Source of the DNA: Balaenoptera acutorostrata
Taxonomy: Eukaryota > Chordata > Mammalia > Artiodactyla > Balaenopteridae
Reading direction: 5' to 3'
DNA length: 64,000 nucleotides
Assembly (NCBI RefSeq): GCF_949987535.1
Contig: NC_080066.1
Location: 134,706,335 to 134,770,334 of the forward strand
Below, in pieces: positions 53,565-63,290 of this stretch; position 1 is the first letter of the stretch; every line of letters begins with the position of its first letter. A program made the position numbers and the translations under genes. The notes below the pieces were generated by a model, which ran no database searches, had not been told where the DNA came from, and saw only the letters and a program-made list of their open reading frames with translations.

Positions 53565-54790
53565 TAAGGGAAAGTATGTGGGGTAGAGGGAGGGGTTACT
53601 TTAAACTGAGTGGTCAAGGAAGGTCACTCCTTGGATGTGACATTGAGATTAAATCTTAGATGATAAGACAGAGCCATCCATGTAAGATCTAGGGTCACAA
53701 CAGCTGGGGCTAAGCTACAAGGCAGAAGTGGCCCTGGTGTGTCCAAGGGCATGAAAGCAGACCAGTGTGGTTGAAGGCTGGCAGGGGAGGAGGAGGGTAC
53801 CAGGCTGTGAGTTGGACAGGAAGACAGGGTTCGCATTGACTCTGCGCAGAAGTGTGTTCTATTGATACATGCAAGGGAAGCCAGTAGAGGGAATAAAGTT
53901 TGGTTTTATAAGATCACTCTGGTTGTGGGGTTGAAAGTAGACAGTTGGGGGCAAGTGGAGGGAGGCAGGGATATTACTTAGGAGCTACTGCAGTGACCCA
54001 TGCAAGAGAGAGCATGGTGCTTGAATGCCTGGGGTGGTGGTAGAGATGGGGGCGGTGGAGCCTGCGAGCTTTGCTAATGGATTGGGCACAAAGGACTAAG
54101 GGCTTGGGTGTGGGGGGCAAAGGGGAGGAAGACAGGGAGAGAGAAGCCTCGGGATGATAGTGGCTTCTTGGTTCTGTCACTCACTAGAGGTATGACCTTG
54201 GGGAGGTAATCTCACCTCTCTGTACTTCACTGTTCTTTATACAATGAGAGTAATTTCAGCATTCTCATCTGGTGATTATAAATAAATGACTTAATATGTG
54301 TAAAATGCTTTCAGTTTGGGACATATTGAATTTGAGTTGTTTATTATATCTCCAAGTCCAGTGTTGAATAAGCAGTTGGATATACAAGTCTAGAATTCAA
54401 GAGAGTGATTAAGAGTGAGGATATAAATTTGGAAGTTGTTTGCCTTAAATATCATCTATAGGGCATGAGACTGCATGAGATCACCAAGGGAGAGAGGGAA
54501 GATAGAGGAGAGACAGGGACTAAGAATTGAGTCGTTTCAGTGTCAAGAGTCAGAGAGAAGTGTAGGAACTAGCCAAGGAGGATGAATTGGAGCCAACAGT
54601 GAGGTTGGCTGAAAGCCAGGAGAGCGTGGAGCCCTAGAAGCCAAATGAAGAAGGATCATCAAGGAAGAGAGAAAGATTTGCTGCGTCCAGAGCTGCTCAT
54701 AGGTCAAGTGAGAGTCTTACCTTCTTCCAAATGGAGTAGAGATCTAGCAGTCAGCACTGTGTGTCAGCACAGAGGAGACTGGGAAGAGAC
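53565..54790 (-). mobile_element. Long L2 LINE, about 1.2 kb, split by a MIR
   Basis: Reversed L2 from the 3' region into the reverse-transcriptase C-terminal coding part: 'gagtggtcaaggaaggtcac', 'gcagaccagtgtggttgaag', 'ataagatcactctggttgtg', 'gaggtaggagctactgcagt' -like text, then 'cagttggatatacaagtcta', 'gagactgcatgagatcacca' and 'gctgctcataggtcaagtga'. Family of CR1/L2 clade. Frame is broken throughout. A MIR lies at 54165-54315. Confidence 0.8.
54165..54315 (+). repeat. MIR nested in L2
   Basis: 'ttctgtcactcactagaggt', 'atgaccttggggaggtaatc', 'ctcacctctctgtacttcac' and 'aataaatgacttaatatgtg' follow MIR order. L2 text continues on both sides, so the MIR inserted into the L2, in line with MIR using L2 machinery. 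Confidence 0.8.
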
Positions 54791-55744
54791 CTAGTGGACC
54801 CAGAGCTGTCAACAGCATCCTCAGAAGAAAAGGGAAGCATCTTCCTCCAGCAGTTCTGGCTTCTCAAGAAGAAGAGAAATGAGCAGGGATGGAAGGTAGG
54901 TTTGTTAGTGACACAGTGATGACTTCTTGACCCTTTTTTGACACTGGTTGTCTTAAATTGGTTCTAAATGGCCTTTTAGAATCCCCAGCAGATGAAATTT
55001 ATTTCCCTTTTGATTCATGTGCCACTGAGGATCTCTTGAATTCTTGAAATTTTTATTAAGACTTCCTCATACACCAATAAACAATGCCCAGACTCAATAG
55101 CCTCTCTGCTAACACGTTGCGCTTATGTTTAAGGAAGAGCAGCAGAACAGCTCAGTTATTGCACAGAGACCCAACGTTGGTAGCTTTTTGCCAAAGGGTC
55201 ACCATCCGTACACCGTTCCTTCCTGAAGGGATGTAAATCCTCAAGGCTATTTTTGCTACAAGGAAAATGTGGCACAACATATGGAGTCTTCACTCTCCAG
55301 GAGCAGAAGCAAAGTCCTGTCTTTGCTTAAGCAGGCCACTTGGTGAATGCCACAGGCTGAGGGCAACTGTGATCCTCGTGACTCATGGGGGACTGTACCA
55401 GGGAGACACATCACAGAGCAGCTGGTCTGAGGAGCATTCTAACCTGATGTGTCCCATAATGTTGTGCATGGAATTTGCCCCATTTGTCATGCTAAGATGG
55501 CTGTTAATCCTACCCAAATTTCTGTGTACATTAATATTTTACCTTGAACCTAAGTAATAGAATGCTAGAATATTGCTATTCTGAAGGTGAATGTTTAGTG
55601 ATGGATATTATAAACTTTTAATCTTATGGATATTCCCTCTTAAGCAGAATAAACGTGAAAGAAGAAGAGGAGTTATAATAAATTATCAAAGGAGCTATTT
55701 GTTAAATTTCCTGATTTAAAAGCAGATTCGTCTGTAAGTAAAAC
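54791..55744. other. Unassigned non-coding DNA
   Basis: Nothing recognised. The plus-strand frame 55267-55557 has no domain. Confidence 0.4.
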
Positions 55745-55995
55745 AGTTTCTAACAACAAGGACCTACTATATAGCACAGGGAACTATACTCAATATTTTG
55801 TATTAACCTATAAGCGAAAAGAATCTGAAAAAGAATATATATATTACTAACTATAACTATAACTATAACTATATAGATATAGATATAGATATAGATATAG
55901 ATATAGATATCTATATATAAAAAACCGAATCACTGTGCTGTACACCTGAAACTAACACGACATTGTAAATCAACTATACTCCAACTATACTTACT
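55745..55995 (+). mobile_element. L1 3' end with internal hexanucleotide expansion
   Basis: 'acaacaaggacctactatat', 'agcacagggaactatactca', 'gaatctgaaaaagaatatat', 'ctgtacacctgaaactaaca' and 'gtaaatcaactatactccaa' are the cetartiodactyl L1 3' UTR. In the middle are (CTATAA)n (55850-55872) and (ATATAG)n (55871-55912). Poly(A) is not retained. Confidence 0.88.
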
Positions 55996-56399
55996 ATCTT
56001 TGAGCAGCAAGAAAGGTTTCTCTAGGAGATTAAGCTAGTCACTTACTGTTTCACGATAGATTATACTTTGAGTAATAATAGAATCCTGAAATTAATTTCT
56101 GTTATCATGAAAACTATTTGTAATAATTTCTAGCTAAGCTAGAAATTGAAAAGTTAGTTTTATTATCTGGATCCAGTGTCTACTGATGTTCTAGGAGAGT
56201 GGACATGTAGCCAGTTCTATTATAAATGCTGTTGTTGAAAAACATTTCTCCTTATATTAGAAAGGGTTGATTTTGCCTTTTGGCATTTATTACTTGTTAA
56301 AATCTGACCAAGTTTAGGTTTATTAACCTTAGGGCACAGAATCCCATTTATCTCTCTAAATGGCTGAGCAAGGTTGGCACGCTAGAGGAAGGGACATGG
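55996..56399. other. Unassigned non-coding DNA
   Basis: Contains a small inverted word pair around 56128-56155 ('atttctagctaagctagaaa'), a palindrome with centre 'agct'. No named repeat. Confidence 0.45.
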
Positions 56400-56612
56400 C
56401 TTAGCAGCTCTGTGGACTGTGCCACTTGGTACTTATTGATCCCAGCAGTGACTTTAGTCTCTCTAAGCCTGTTTCTTCATCTCTGTTTTGGGGTAAATAA
56501 CCTGCATCACAGAGTTATCGTGAGAACTGGATTAAATATTTTATGTGAGGTTCTTAGCACAGTGCCTGGTGCGTAGGGGCATGGAATACATGGCAGCTAT
56601 TATTATTATTGT
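56400..56612 (+). repeat. MIR
   Basis: 'ctaagcctgtttcttcatct', 'ataacctgcatcacagagtt', 'cttagcacagtgcctggtgc' follow the MIR 3' two-thirds, with an 'attattattattgtt' end. Confidence 0.8.
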
Positions 56613-58509
56613 TGTGATCTCCTCTACCCTGCAGTCTTGAAGATGTAAGAAAGGAAACATGGTGGTTGAGCCTTGGTGAACTATATCAGCATCTTTGTTT
56701 CTCCCGTGTGCGTTACATGCTTGTCTAAAACACCTTGCTCTCATCTAGCCCCACCTTCTCTTCCAATGGAGGCATCAGGATTGGGAGTGAGGGGGCAGAG
56801 GAGGAGGTGGGGGACAGCCAGCCTCACAAGTGGGGGCCACTTCTCACAGCCAATCCCAGCTGGGCCACATGAAGCAGCAGCAGCCGGGGTGACCTGTGGA
56901 GCGGGTGATGTCAGTGTCTCCCTCCTTTCCCCTCAGATAGGCTCCTCTCTCTGTCAGAATCTCTCAGCATTTCTCTGCAGAGCCTGCTTCCCCATGTTCA
57001 ACCCCGCGGTTTTTAGGTTGTTTGTCCTTTGCTTTGGGATTTCAGACAGGCCAGCTCATATCACTGCATCCGTTTCCTCAGGATGCTAGTGGTGCCTGCT
57101 ACTTGCCTACGTTGATTAGATGTTTTGAATGTCAAGTCGGCGTTGATTAGAACACACACGCACACACACACACTCACACACACATGCTTACATGCTACCA
57201 CTTTCTAGTTCTAATACATCTGGCTCATTGATGAGGATGTAAAGAGGTCTAACATTCTTCTGTTGACAAATTACTCCCTTTTAAAAGTGCCAAATCCTTG
57301 CGATTGTGTTTATTTTCATTGGATCTGTGTGGCCAAAAAGTCTGCATAACTTGGCTCATTAGAGTAAAGTACTTGTGTTTGATAAAAAAAAATAACCTTG
57401 GTATTTTGTTTTCCATGTGCCTTCAAATCACCCGTGCAAGCCTTTTACCCAAGCAAGTCAAGGCAGAGAGTGGCTTCTGTTTCCTTCCCCCAATTAAACG
57501 AGACCAAATACCCTTTCCTCAGAAGTGTTTTCTCTTTCCTTCTCTTCTTTTCTCCCTCCCTATCTCTCTCTCTGCCTCTCTGTGTCTCTTTCTCTCTTTC
57601 TCATAACAGTATCTGGCAGTTTTTGTGCCATGGATTTCCACGTTTTACTCTGGTTTGTAAATTTGTTTCATGACCATGAAGATCCCTAGCTAATCCCTGA
57701 AATCTCTTATCTGTGTTTGGGATGTAAGAGGTCCCAATTGATACAGAATCAATTATTTACTGATTTAGAAGGAGAAAAATAGAGAACAGCAAAGACATTG
57801 TCAGGATTTATAGATCTCATTTTGGTTGATGGTCTCTAAGACAAGCCTGTTTGGGGGCTCACCACTGAGGGAAACTGTTCCCAGCAGAAGGGGCTCCTTT
57901 TCCAAATTTAGACTGTTCCGGGTGGTCGTGAAGAAGCTGGCGGTTTTGTTTGCAGCCTTTCTGGTTTCCTTAGCAGTCTGGTGGTGACAGCTAGCTCTAG
58001 CTGTTTCCCCTTGTCATTGCTCACAGGAATGGTGCTGAATACTCAGAGGTGGCACGAGGCTTTGGGATGGCAGCAGCTTCATCAGTGTGCCCTCACCCCA
58101 GTCCTCAATTGTCACAGCAGCAGGTCGTGCCTCGGAGAATAACACCTGCTAATTAGTGTGCCTGGAGCATTGGGCAGGCTGTGGGGGAAATGCCACAGTC
58201 TGATCTCTGTTGATTTCCCAACAGTTACATTCTCCTTGCTTCCTACTGGCCTTCGCCTTCCAGGCAGACTAGGTTTTGTCTTCCATAATAAAGAATTTCC
58301 TTTTGGTCTCTTCCACTAGGTTTCTCCCAGGTTTCTTCTCAGGGTCTATAACTTCATTCCACCCCTGCTCTTGAACTTCACTACTCTGGGTTTCAACCTT
58401 TCAGTCCTGATGAATAAAAGTCTGCTTTAACTTCCTGATGCTTTTCTCCTCCCATTCAACAGTCTATTGAAAAGAAACATATGTGCTCAGAGAGAATTGC
58501 GCTGTATGA
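56613..58509. other. Non-coding DNA with CA and CT-rich tracts
   Basis: (CA)n with interruptions at 57152-57184 and a polypyrimidine tract at 57531-57602. A moderately GC-rich patch at 56,740-56,940 creates the 138-residue frame 56673-57089, which has no recognisable domain. No exon is supported. Confidence 0.5.
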
Positions 58510-58672
58510 TGAATTAAACTCTCTGGGCCTTTGTTTCTTTTCTCATCTGTAAAATGGAGATAATAGGATTACTTACTTCTTAGGGTTCTTGTCAGTGTGA
58601 ACAAGATAAAACATATAAAGTGCTCAGAATAGTGCTAGATACATGGTCTTCACTCAGTAAAGGCACCGTCTT
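58510..58672 (+). repeat. MIR
   Basis: 'aattaaactctctgggcctt', 'ctcatctgtaaaatggagat', 'aacaagataaaacatataaa' and 'gtgctcagaatagtgctaga' correspond to the MIR core and 3' end. Confidence 0.82.
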
Positions 58673-58954
58673 CATCATCATCTCTTTCTTCATCACCAAC
58701 ATCACCAACAATTCTGGGTCTATAGGCAGGGACCACTTGTAATTTTGATATTATGATTATGTGTTAGGCCGTACAGATCACAACCCAAGTCTCCTCTGGA
58801 ACTCATTTCATGTGGTACTAATTTTCCCTTCTATCTTATATTTTGGATTTTCAAGGACTAGTCTTCTTGACCCTTCTTTTCTGTACTGTTTTCACCTCAT
58901 TCATTTACTACATCAGATTTAACAAAGCTGTTCTATAAATTAAACTACGTTTAA
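58673..58954. other. Unassigned non-coding DNA
   Basis: Short (CATCAC)-like words at 58678-58705, otherwise nothing recognised. Confidence 0.4.
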
Positions 58955-59118
58955 TCAATATAACAGCACTATGAGGTGAGGGCATTACCCTCTCCATTTT
59001 ACATGTGATAACCTTTCAGATCAGAGAGAGTACATCTTTTGCTTATGATAACCAGCCAGTAAAAGGCAGACCCAAGATGCAAACCCACGTCTTCTGACTC
59101 CAAGTCCAGTGTAGTTTC
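58955..59118 (-). repeat. MIR
   Basis: 'cagcactatgaggtgagggc', 'ccattttacatgtgataacc', 'accagccagtaaaaggcaga' and 'gcaaacccacgtcttctgac' are reversed MIR. It faces the MIR at 58510. Confidence 0.75.
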
Positions 59119-59617
59119 CGTATGGAGCCATTTATTGTGTGTGGAGGAGCAAAGGCATTTAATTTTCTATCTAGGCTTTAACTAAAAAGTCAGTAAATGT
59201 TAAGTTGTTGGAAGGTAACTATTATTTCTAAGTCTCTTTCTAAAATGCATATATCTAGTCTTCTCCCAGCACTATGCCTTGAACTTACTTACGAGGTTTC
59301 TTTCCTGGCATCACACTGAGGACTGAGGTCATGACACTAGGGATGAGACTTTGTCTAGGCTGGAAAAGTAGTGTTAGTGGAGTATGATACAAGGGCTCTC
59401 CATTCAACAAGAGTGGTACCAGGTATACTCTGAGAATTGGAGGTGGATATAGGTGACACAAAAACAAGATGTCTGCAAACCTGACATAACTGCTGCCCTC
59501 AAATTGGCCTGGCATTGGCTGTAGAAGAATCCTTTTTTAATTCATCTGGTGCTGACCTGGCCCCAAATCCAGGAAAATCTTTGCTCTGCTACCTGGGCAG
59601 CAATAGATACCAAGTTC
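59119..59617. other. Unassigned non-coding DNA
   Basis: Nothing recognised; the frame at 59285-59515 has no domain. Confidence 0.4.
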
Positions 59618-59712
59618 ATTCATTCATTCAGCAGACATTCACTCAATACCACCTGTGTGCCTGGTGCTGTGTTAAGTCACTGAAATAACAGGGATGAAAG
59701 ATCCTGTTGAGT
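59618..59712 (-). mobile_element. L2 LINE 3' end
   Basis: 'ttcattcattcagcagacat', 'tcactcaataccacctgtgt' and 'gcctggtgctgtgttaagtc' then 'actgaaataacagggatgaa' is the reversed L2 3' terminus. Confidence 0.7.
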
Positions 59713-59736
59713 GGACGATCCAGCTTCCTGGTTCCT

Positions 59737-59761
59737 GGGTGGGGGGTTGGGGGAGAAGGGG
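59737..59761 (+). other. G-quadruplex motif
   Basis: G runs at 59737-59739, 59741-59746, 59749-59753 and 59758-59761 with loops of 1, 2 and 4 bases, followed by (GGA)n. It satisfies the standard four-run motif. No gene or promoter is attached. Confidence 0.75.
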
Positions 59762-60189
59762 AGGAGGAGGAGGAAGGGCAGAGAGTCAGATGAAGAGGAA
59801 AGCTTTCTGAATCAAGGGGGAGGCAAGTCTGCTGTAACCATACCTGCAAACCCTGTATTTCTGAACATGGTGTCATACGCCGGTGAGCACTAATAACTAT
59901 TAGGTGATATATCACACAGTGTTACTGGCCTGCCAGAGCCTCTAAATGATGGAGAACCCAGCAGCGAATCCAACATGCAGTTGGAAAGCCCTGGACTGTA
60001 AAGGAAAATAACTTCCTTTCCTCAAAGGTCTCAAGGCAATTTACTGATTCAACTGTATCTTTAGTTCCTCTAATATCTGGGTAGGAAGGCATATGTTCAG
60101 TAAGAATAAAGCATTGAATCAGCAAGCAACTTGGTAAAAATCATTTAGACAACAGGCAAGAGCAGGGAAGTTGGTCAGAACCTTGCTCC
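59762..60189. other. Unassigned non-coding DNA
   Basis: Nothing recognised. Confidence 0.4.
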
Positions 60190-60203
60190 AAGAACTCCGT
60201 CCC

Positions 60204-60789
60204 TTAAGGAAGATGTACATATTAAAATGGAGTGTTATTCAACCTTAAGAAAGGAAAGCCTGCCATTTGCAACAACATGGATAGATATTGAGGGCATTAT
60301 GCTAAGTGAGATAAGTGAGAGAGAGACAAATACAGTATGATCTCATTTATATGTGGAATCTAAAATCAAGCAACCAACCAAAGAAAAAACAACCAAACTC
60401 GTAGAAAATGAGATCAGATTTGTGGTTACCAGAGGTGGCAGTGAGGTGGGAGGAGTGGGTAAAATGGGTGAAGGTGGTCAAAAGTTACAAACTTCCAGTT
60501 ACAAGATAAGTGCCTTTACTATGGACTTAATGGGGGTATAGTGTACAGCATGGTGACTATAGTTAACAATATTGTATTGTATATCGGAAAGATGCTAGGA
60601 GAGTGGATCTTAAAAGTTCTCAGAACAAGAAAAAATTTGTTACTATGTGTGGTGATGGATATTAACTAAACTTATTGTGGTGACCATTTCCCTGTGTGTG
60701 TGTGTCAGTTATACTACATACTAAATCATTATGTAGTATAACTGAAACGAATAAAATGTTATATGTCCATTATATCTTAATTTAAAAAA
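60204..60789 (+). mobile_element. 5'-truncated L1 3' end with complete TSD
   Basis: The TSD aagaactccgtccc is perfect at 60190-60203 and 60790-60803, so the insertion is 586 bp. Text includes 'gtgttattcaaccttaagaa', 'gtatgatctcatttatatgt', 'gtggttaccagaggtggcag' and the final 'tgttatatgtccattatatc' plus a short A run. Only the end of ORF2 and the 3' UTR are present. An unusual perfect hairpin sits at 60706-60744. Confidence 0.94.
60706..60744. other. Perfect 15-bp hairpin within the L1
   Basis: Arm cagttatactacata (60706-60720) and its exact reverse complement (60730-60744) flank a 9-base loop, directly after a (GT)n stretch. The L1 3' UTR I recall does not contain a perfect inverted repeat here. 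Confidence 0.9.
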
Positions 60790-60803
60790 AAGAACTCCGT
60801 CCC

Positions 60804-62034
60804 CTGCTCTGTTGACTTTCCTTCTACTCCTCTTCAACAAATCTGATTTTGAAAAAGAAGAACAATAGGAAAGGGAAAAAAGGAATACACCCTTCAGAAT
60901 TGTTTGCCCTAGTTGTGAAACTCACTGAGTAAGCTCATTATTGGTCTAACTCCACGCAGATGAATTGACTGCGAACCTTCTTCTCAACCCAGTTGTTGGT
61001 CACAGCAAGTGCATGCCTCACACCCATGATTGTTTGGTTTCAAAACCCAGAGCTGCTCCTTTGACTTTGTTGCTAAACCAGACGTTGGCAAATGTCTGCC
61101 CTTTAATGGAAGTACCAGCCTGGAGCTAGGAAGTCTCCTTAGGCCCAAAGATTTACAGCCGGAGCTCTCAATAGATTGTTGTTATCATATCCAGAAAACA
61201 TTCTAAAATATCCCTGAAATGCCTTGACAATGGGCTTAGAAAGTTTAATTTCCATTTAAGCCGGTAGGCAGGGGTTGGTATGCTGTTTGAAGTTTTGTGG
61301 TGTTATAAGACACTCAGAGAAGTATGTGTGGCAAAGTATTCCAGGTATGTTTAAATTGTCAGTTATTGCTTATTCTGTTGTGCCTTCAAAGAGTGTTTTT
61401 GTTAAGGAGGTCACAGGGATTTGACTTCTTCTTTACTGAAGAGAATAGTGGAAAACTGCCTTCTCCAGAATTGAAAAGAAATGAGTCACAGGTTTTTTGT
61501 TTGTTTGTTTTTTGTTTTTCACTTTTGGCTTAGAGAAAAGAGCCCTCTCCACCAGTGGGAAGGAGAAAAGAAGGGCTCTAATGGATGGGGGTGCCCAGGG
61601 AAGAGGCTTCACACAGCACTGGGAAGGCAGGCAGGCCCACGAGGGACCTATTAGGACAAGCTCTCATTTTGGTGGCGAGCTGGGGACACAGTCAGAGGTC
61701 AGTTGGGTGATCTGGAGACTTGAGAGCAAACCATAATGACCAGCCATGATGCAGGGGTGGCTCAAAACAAAGTATATCTTCTGTTTAGGAAACTTAACCA
61801 TTCCGTAGAGTTTTCACACATATTTGTTAAATTCGAGCTTGTCTGTCCCACTGCTGGGAAGAATGAGACAAGGAGGTGTGCCTTTTCTGAGGTTACTAAC
61901 TTGTGGTAAACGCAGATCTTCTCAAAGATGAGCACTTATAATCAAATTTGGGGGAAGAGGCTATGGTTGTAATAGATTGAAAACAGGAATTAGTGTGGAA
62001 GGTTCTAAATTATACCTAGTTTATGAATTTAAAT
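60804..62034. other. Unassigned non-coding DNA
   Basis: Nothing recognised. The plus-strand frames 61324-61533 and 61497-61736 have no domain; the second depends on a (TTTG)n-like stretch at about 61495-61520. Confidence 0.45.
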
Positions 62035-62460
62035 TTTGATTGATGATAACTAACTTTTATTGAGCACCTATTATATACCAGGCATTTGGCTAGGTACTTG
62101 ACATAAATGATATCATTTAATCCTCACAATTCCATTAAGTAGGTAGATATTGTTTTTTATTATGATATTACAGATGAGAAAAAGAAGGCATAAGAGGTTG
62201 CATGCAGGGACTTCCCTGGCAGTCCAGTGGTTAAGACTCCATGCTTCCACTGCAGGAGGCACGGGTTCGATTCCTGGTCGGGGAACTAAGAGCCCTCATG
62301 CTGCGTGGAGCGGCCAAAAAATAATAAATAGACAAATGAACAAAAGAACCATTCATTAAAAACAAAAAAGAGGTTACATGCAGTTAGTCACACAGTTAGG
62401 AAGCGGAGGAGTCAGATTCAGGCAGAAAACTGCTGAATCCCTGATCTTAAGTCCTCCCAT
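62035..62460 (-). repeat. MIR split by a CHR-type SINE
   Basis: Before the SINE: 'cttttattgagcacctatta', 'tataccaggcatttggctag', 'ttaatcctcacaattcc' and 'acagatgagaaaaagaaggc'. After it: 'ttagtcacacagttaggaag' and 'cagattcaggcagaaaactg'. The two halves together make a near full-length MIR in minus orientation. Confidence 0.88.
62208..62367 (+). mobile_element. Short CHR-type SINE inside MIR
   Basis: TSD aagaggttgcatgcag (62192-62207) versus aagaggttacatgcag (62368-62383), one mismatch. The head 'cttccctggcagtccagtgg' and B box ggttcgattcc are close to tRNA-Glu. The tail has (aata), then 'gacaaatgaacaaaagaacc' -type extra bases and a second A-rich stretch, another two-part tail. Confidence 0.93.
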
Positions 62461-62689
62461 CACTGCCTGCATACAGGTCCTCTGCACAAGACCATCCTTA
62501 AGCTCAGGGTTTAATTACAGTGTACAGCTTTAGTTGTAGAGGAGTTATGTTTTTGTAACGCTGTAGTAACTTCATGATTATGATTCAGACCTTCGATTAA
62601 CCCATGAGTGGTGCTGTAGAACCTGTGACGGGCAACACGATATGATAAAGAAGGAGCATAAACCAAAAAGCCCAAGAGCTGAGGGTGAG

Positions 62690-62800
62690 CCTTGCCTCCA
62701 GAGTCAGGCAGTTTGAAGCAATGGACAAATCCTTTAACCTCTCTGGATCTCAGCTTCTTCATTTGCAACTTGACTGAGTTGTACCAGTTGAGAGCCTCTG
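62690..62800 (+). repeat. MIR fragment
   Basis: 'gacaaatcctttaacctctc', 'tggatctcagcttcttcatt' and 'tgcaacttgactgagttgta' follow the centre of MIR, diverged. Confidence 0.6.
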
Positions 62801-63022
62801 TCATCTGGTGATCCCATACTCAAATTGTAGGAAAAGTTAGCTGAAAATGCTACCTAGAGTTATTAAGTAACAGTCAGTGAAATGGATACAAAAGGTTAAT
62901 GGTCCAATAATATGGATTAATTATTTTCAAGTTAACTTATTTGATTTCTAACTAGTACAGTTAAAAGAATTATACAAAATAGGTACAAAAATAAATTTGA
63001 ATAGGCCTCAAGGATTTAAAGT
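62801..63022. other. Unassigned AT-rich DNA
   Basis: Nothing recognised between the MIR piece and the following L1. Confidence 0.4.
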
Positions 63023-63039
63023 GAAAAAGTAATCGTCTT

Positions 63040-63273
63040 TACCAAATGTAAAATAGATAGCTAGCGGGAAGCAGCTGCATGGCACAGGGAGATCAGCTTG
63101 GTGCTTTGTGACCACCTAGAGAGGTAGGATAGGGAGGGTGGGAGGGAGATACAAGAGGGAGGAGATATGGGGATATATGTGTACATATAGCTGATTCACT
63201 CTGTTATAAAACAGAAACTAACACACCATTGTCAAGCAATTATACTCCAATAAAGATGTTAAAAAGAAAAAAA
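63040..63273 (+). mobile_element. 5'-truncated L1 3' end (cetartiodactyl type)
   Basis: TSD gaaaaagtaatcgtctt (63023-63039) versus gaaaaagtaatagtctt (63274-63290), one mismatch. Text: 'gggaagcagctgcatggcac', 'agggagatcagcttggtgct', 'atatagctgattcactctgt', 'aactaacacaccattgtcaa' and 'attatactccaataaagatg'. A 234-bp insertion of the L1 3' UTR with its tail. Confidence 0.94.
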
Positions 63274-63290
63274 GAAAAAGTAATAGTCTT

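Noticed and set aside
56673..57089. 138-residue frame in a GC-richer patch
   Set aside because: No recognisable domain, no convincing splice sites and no in-frame continuation. Chance frame is the simplest reading.
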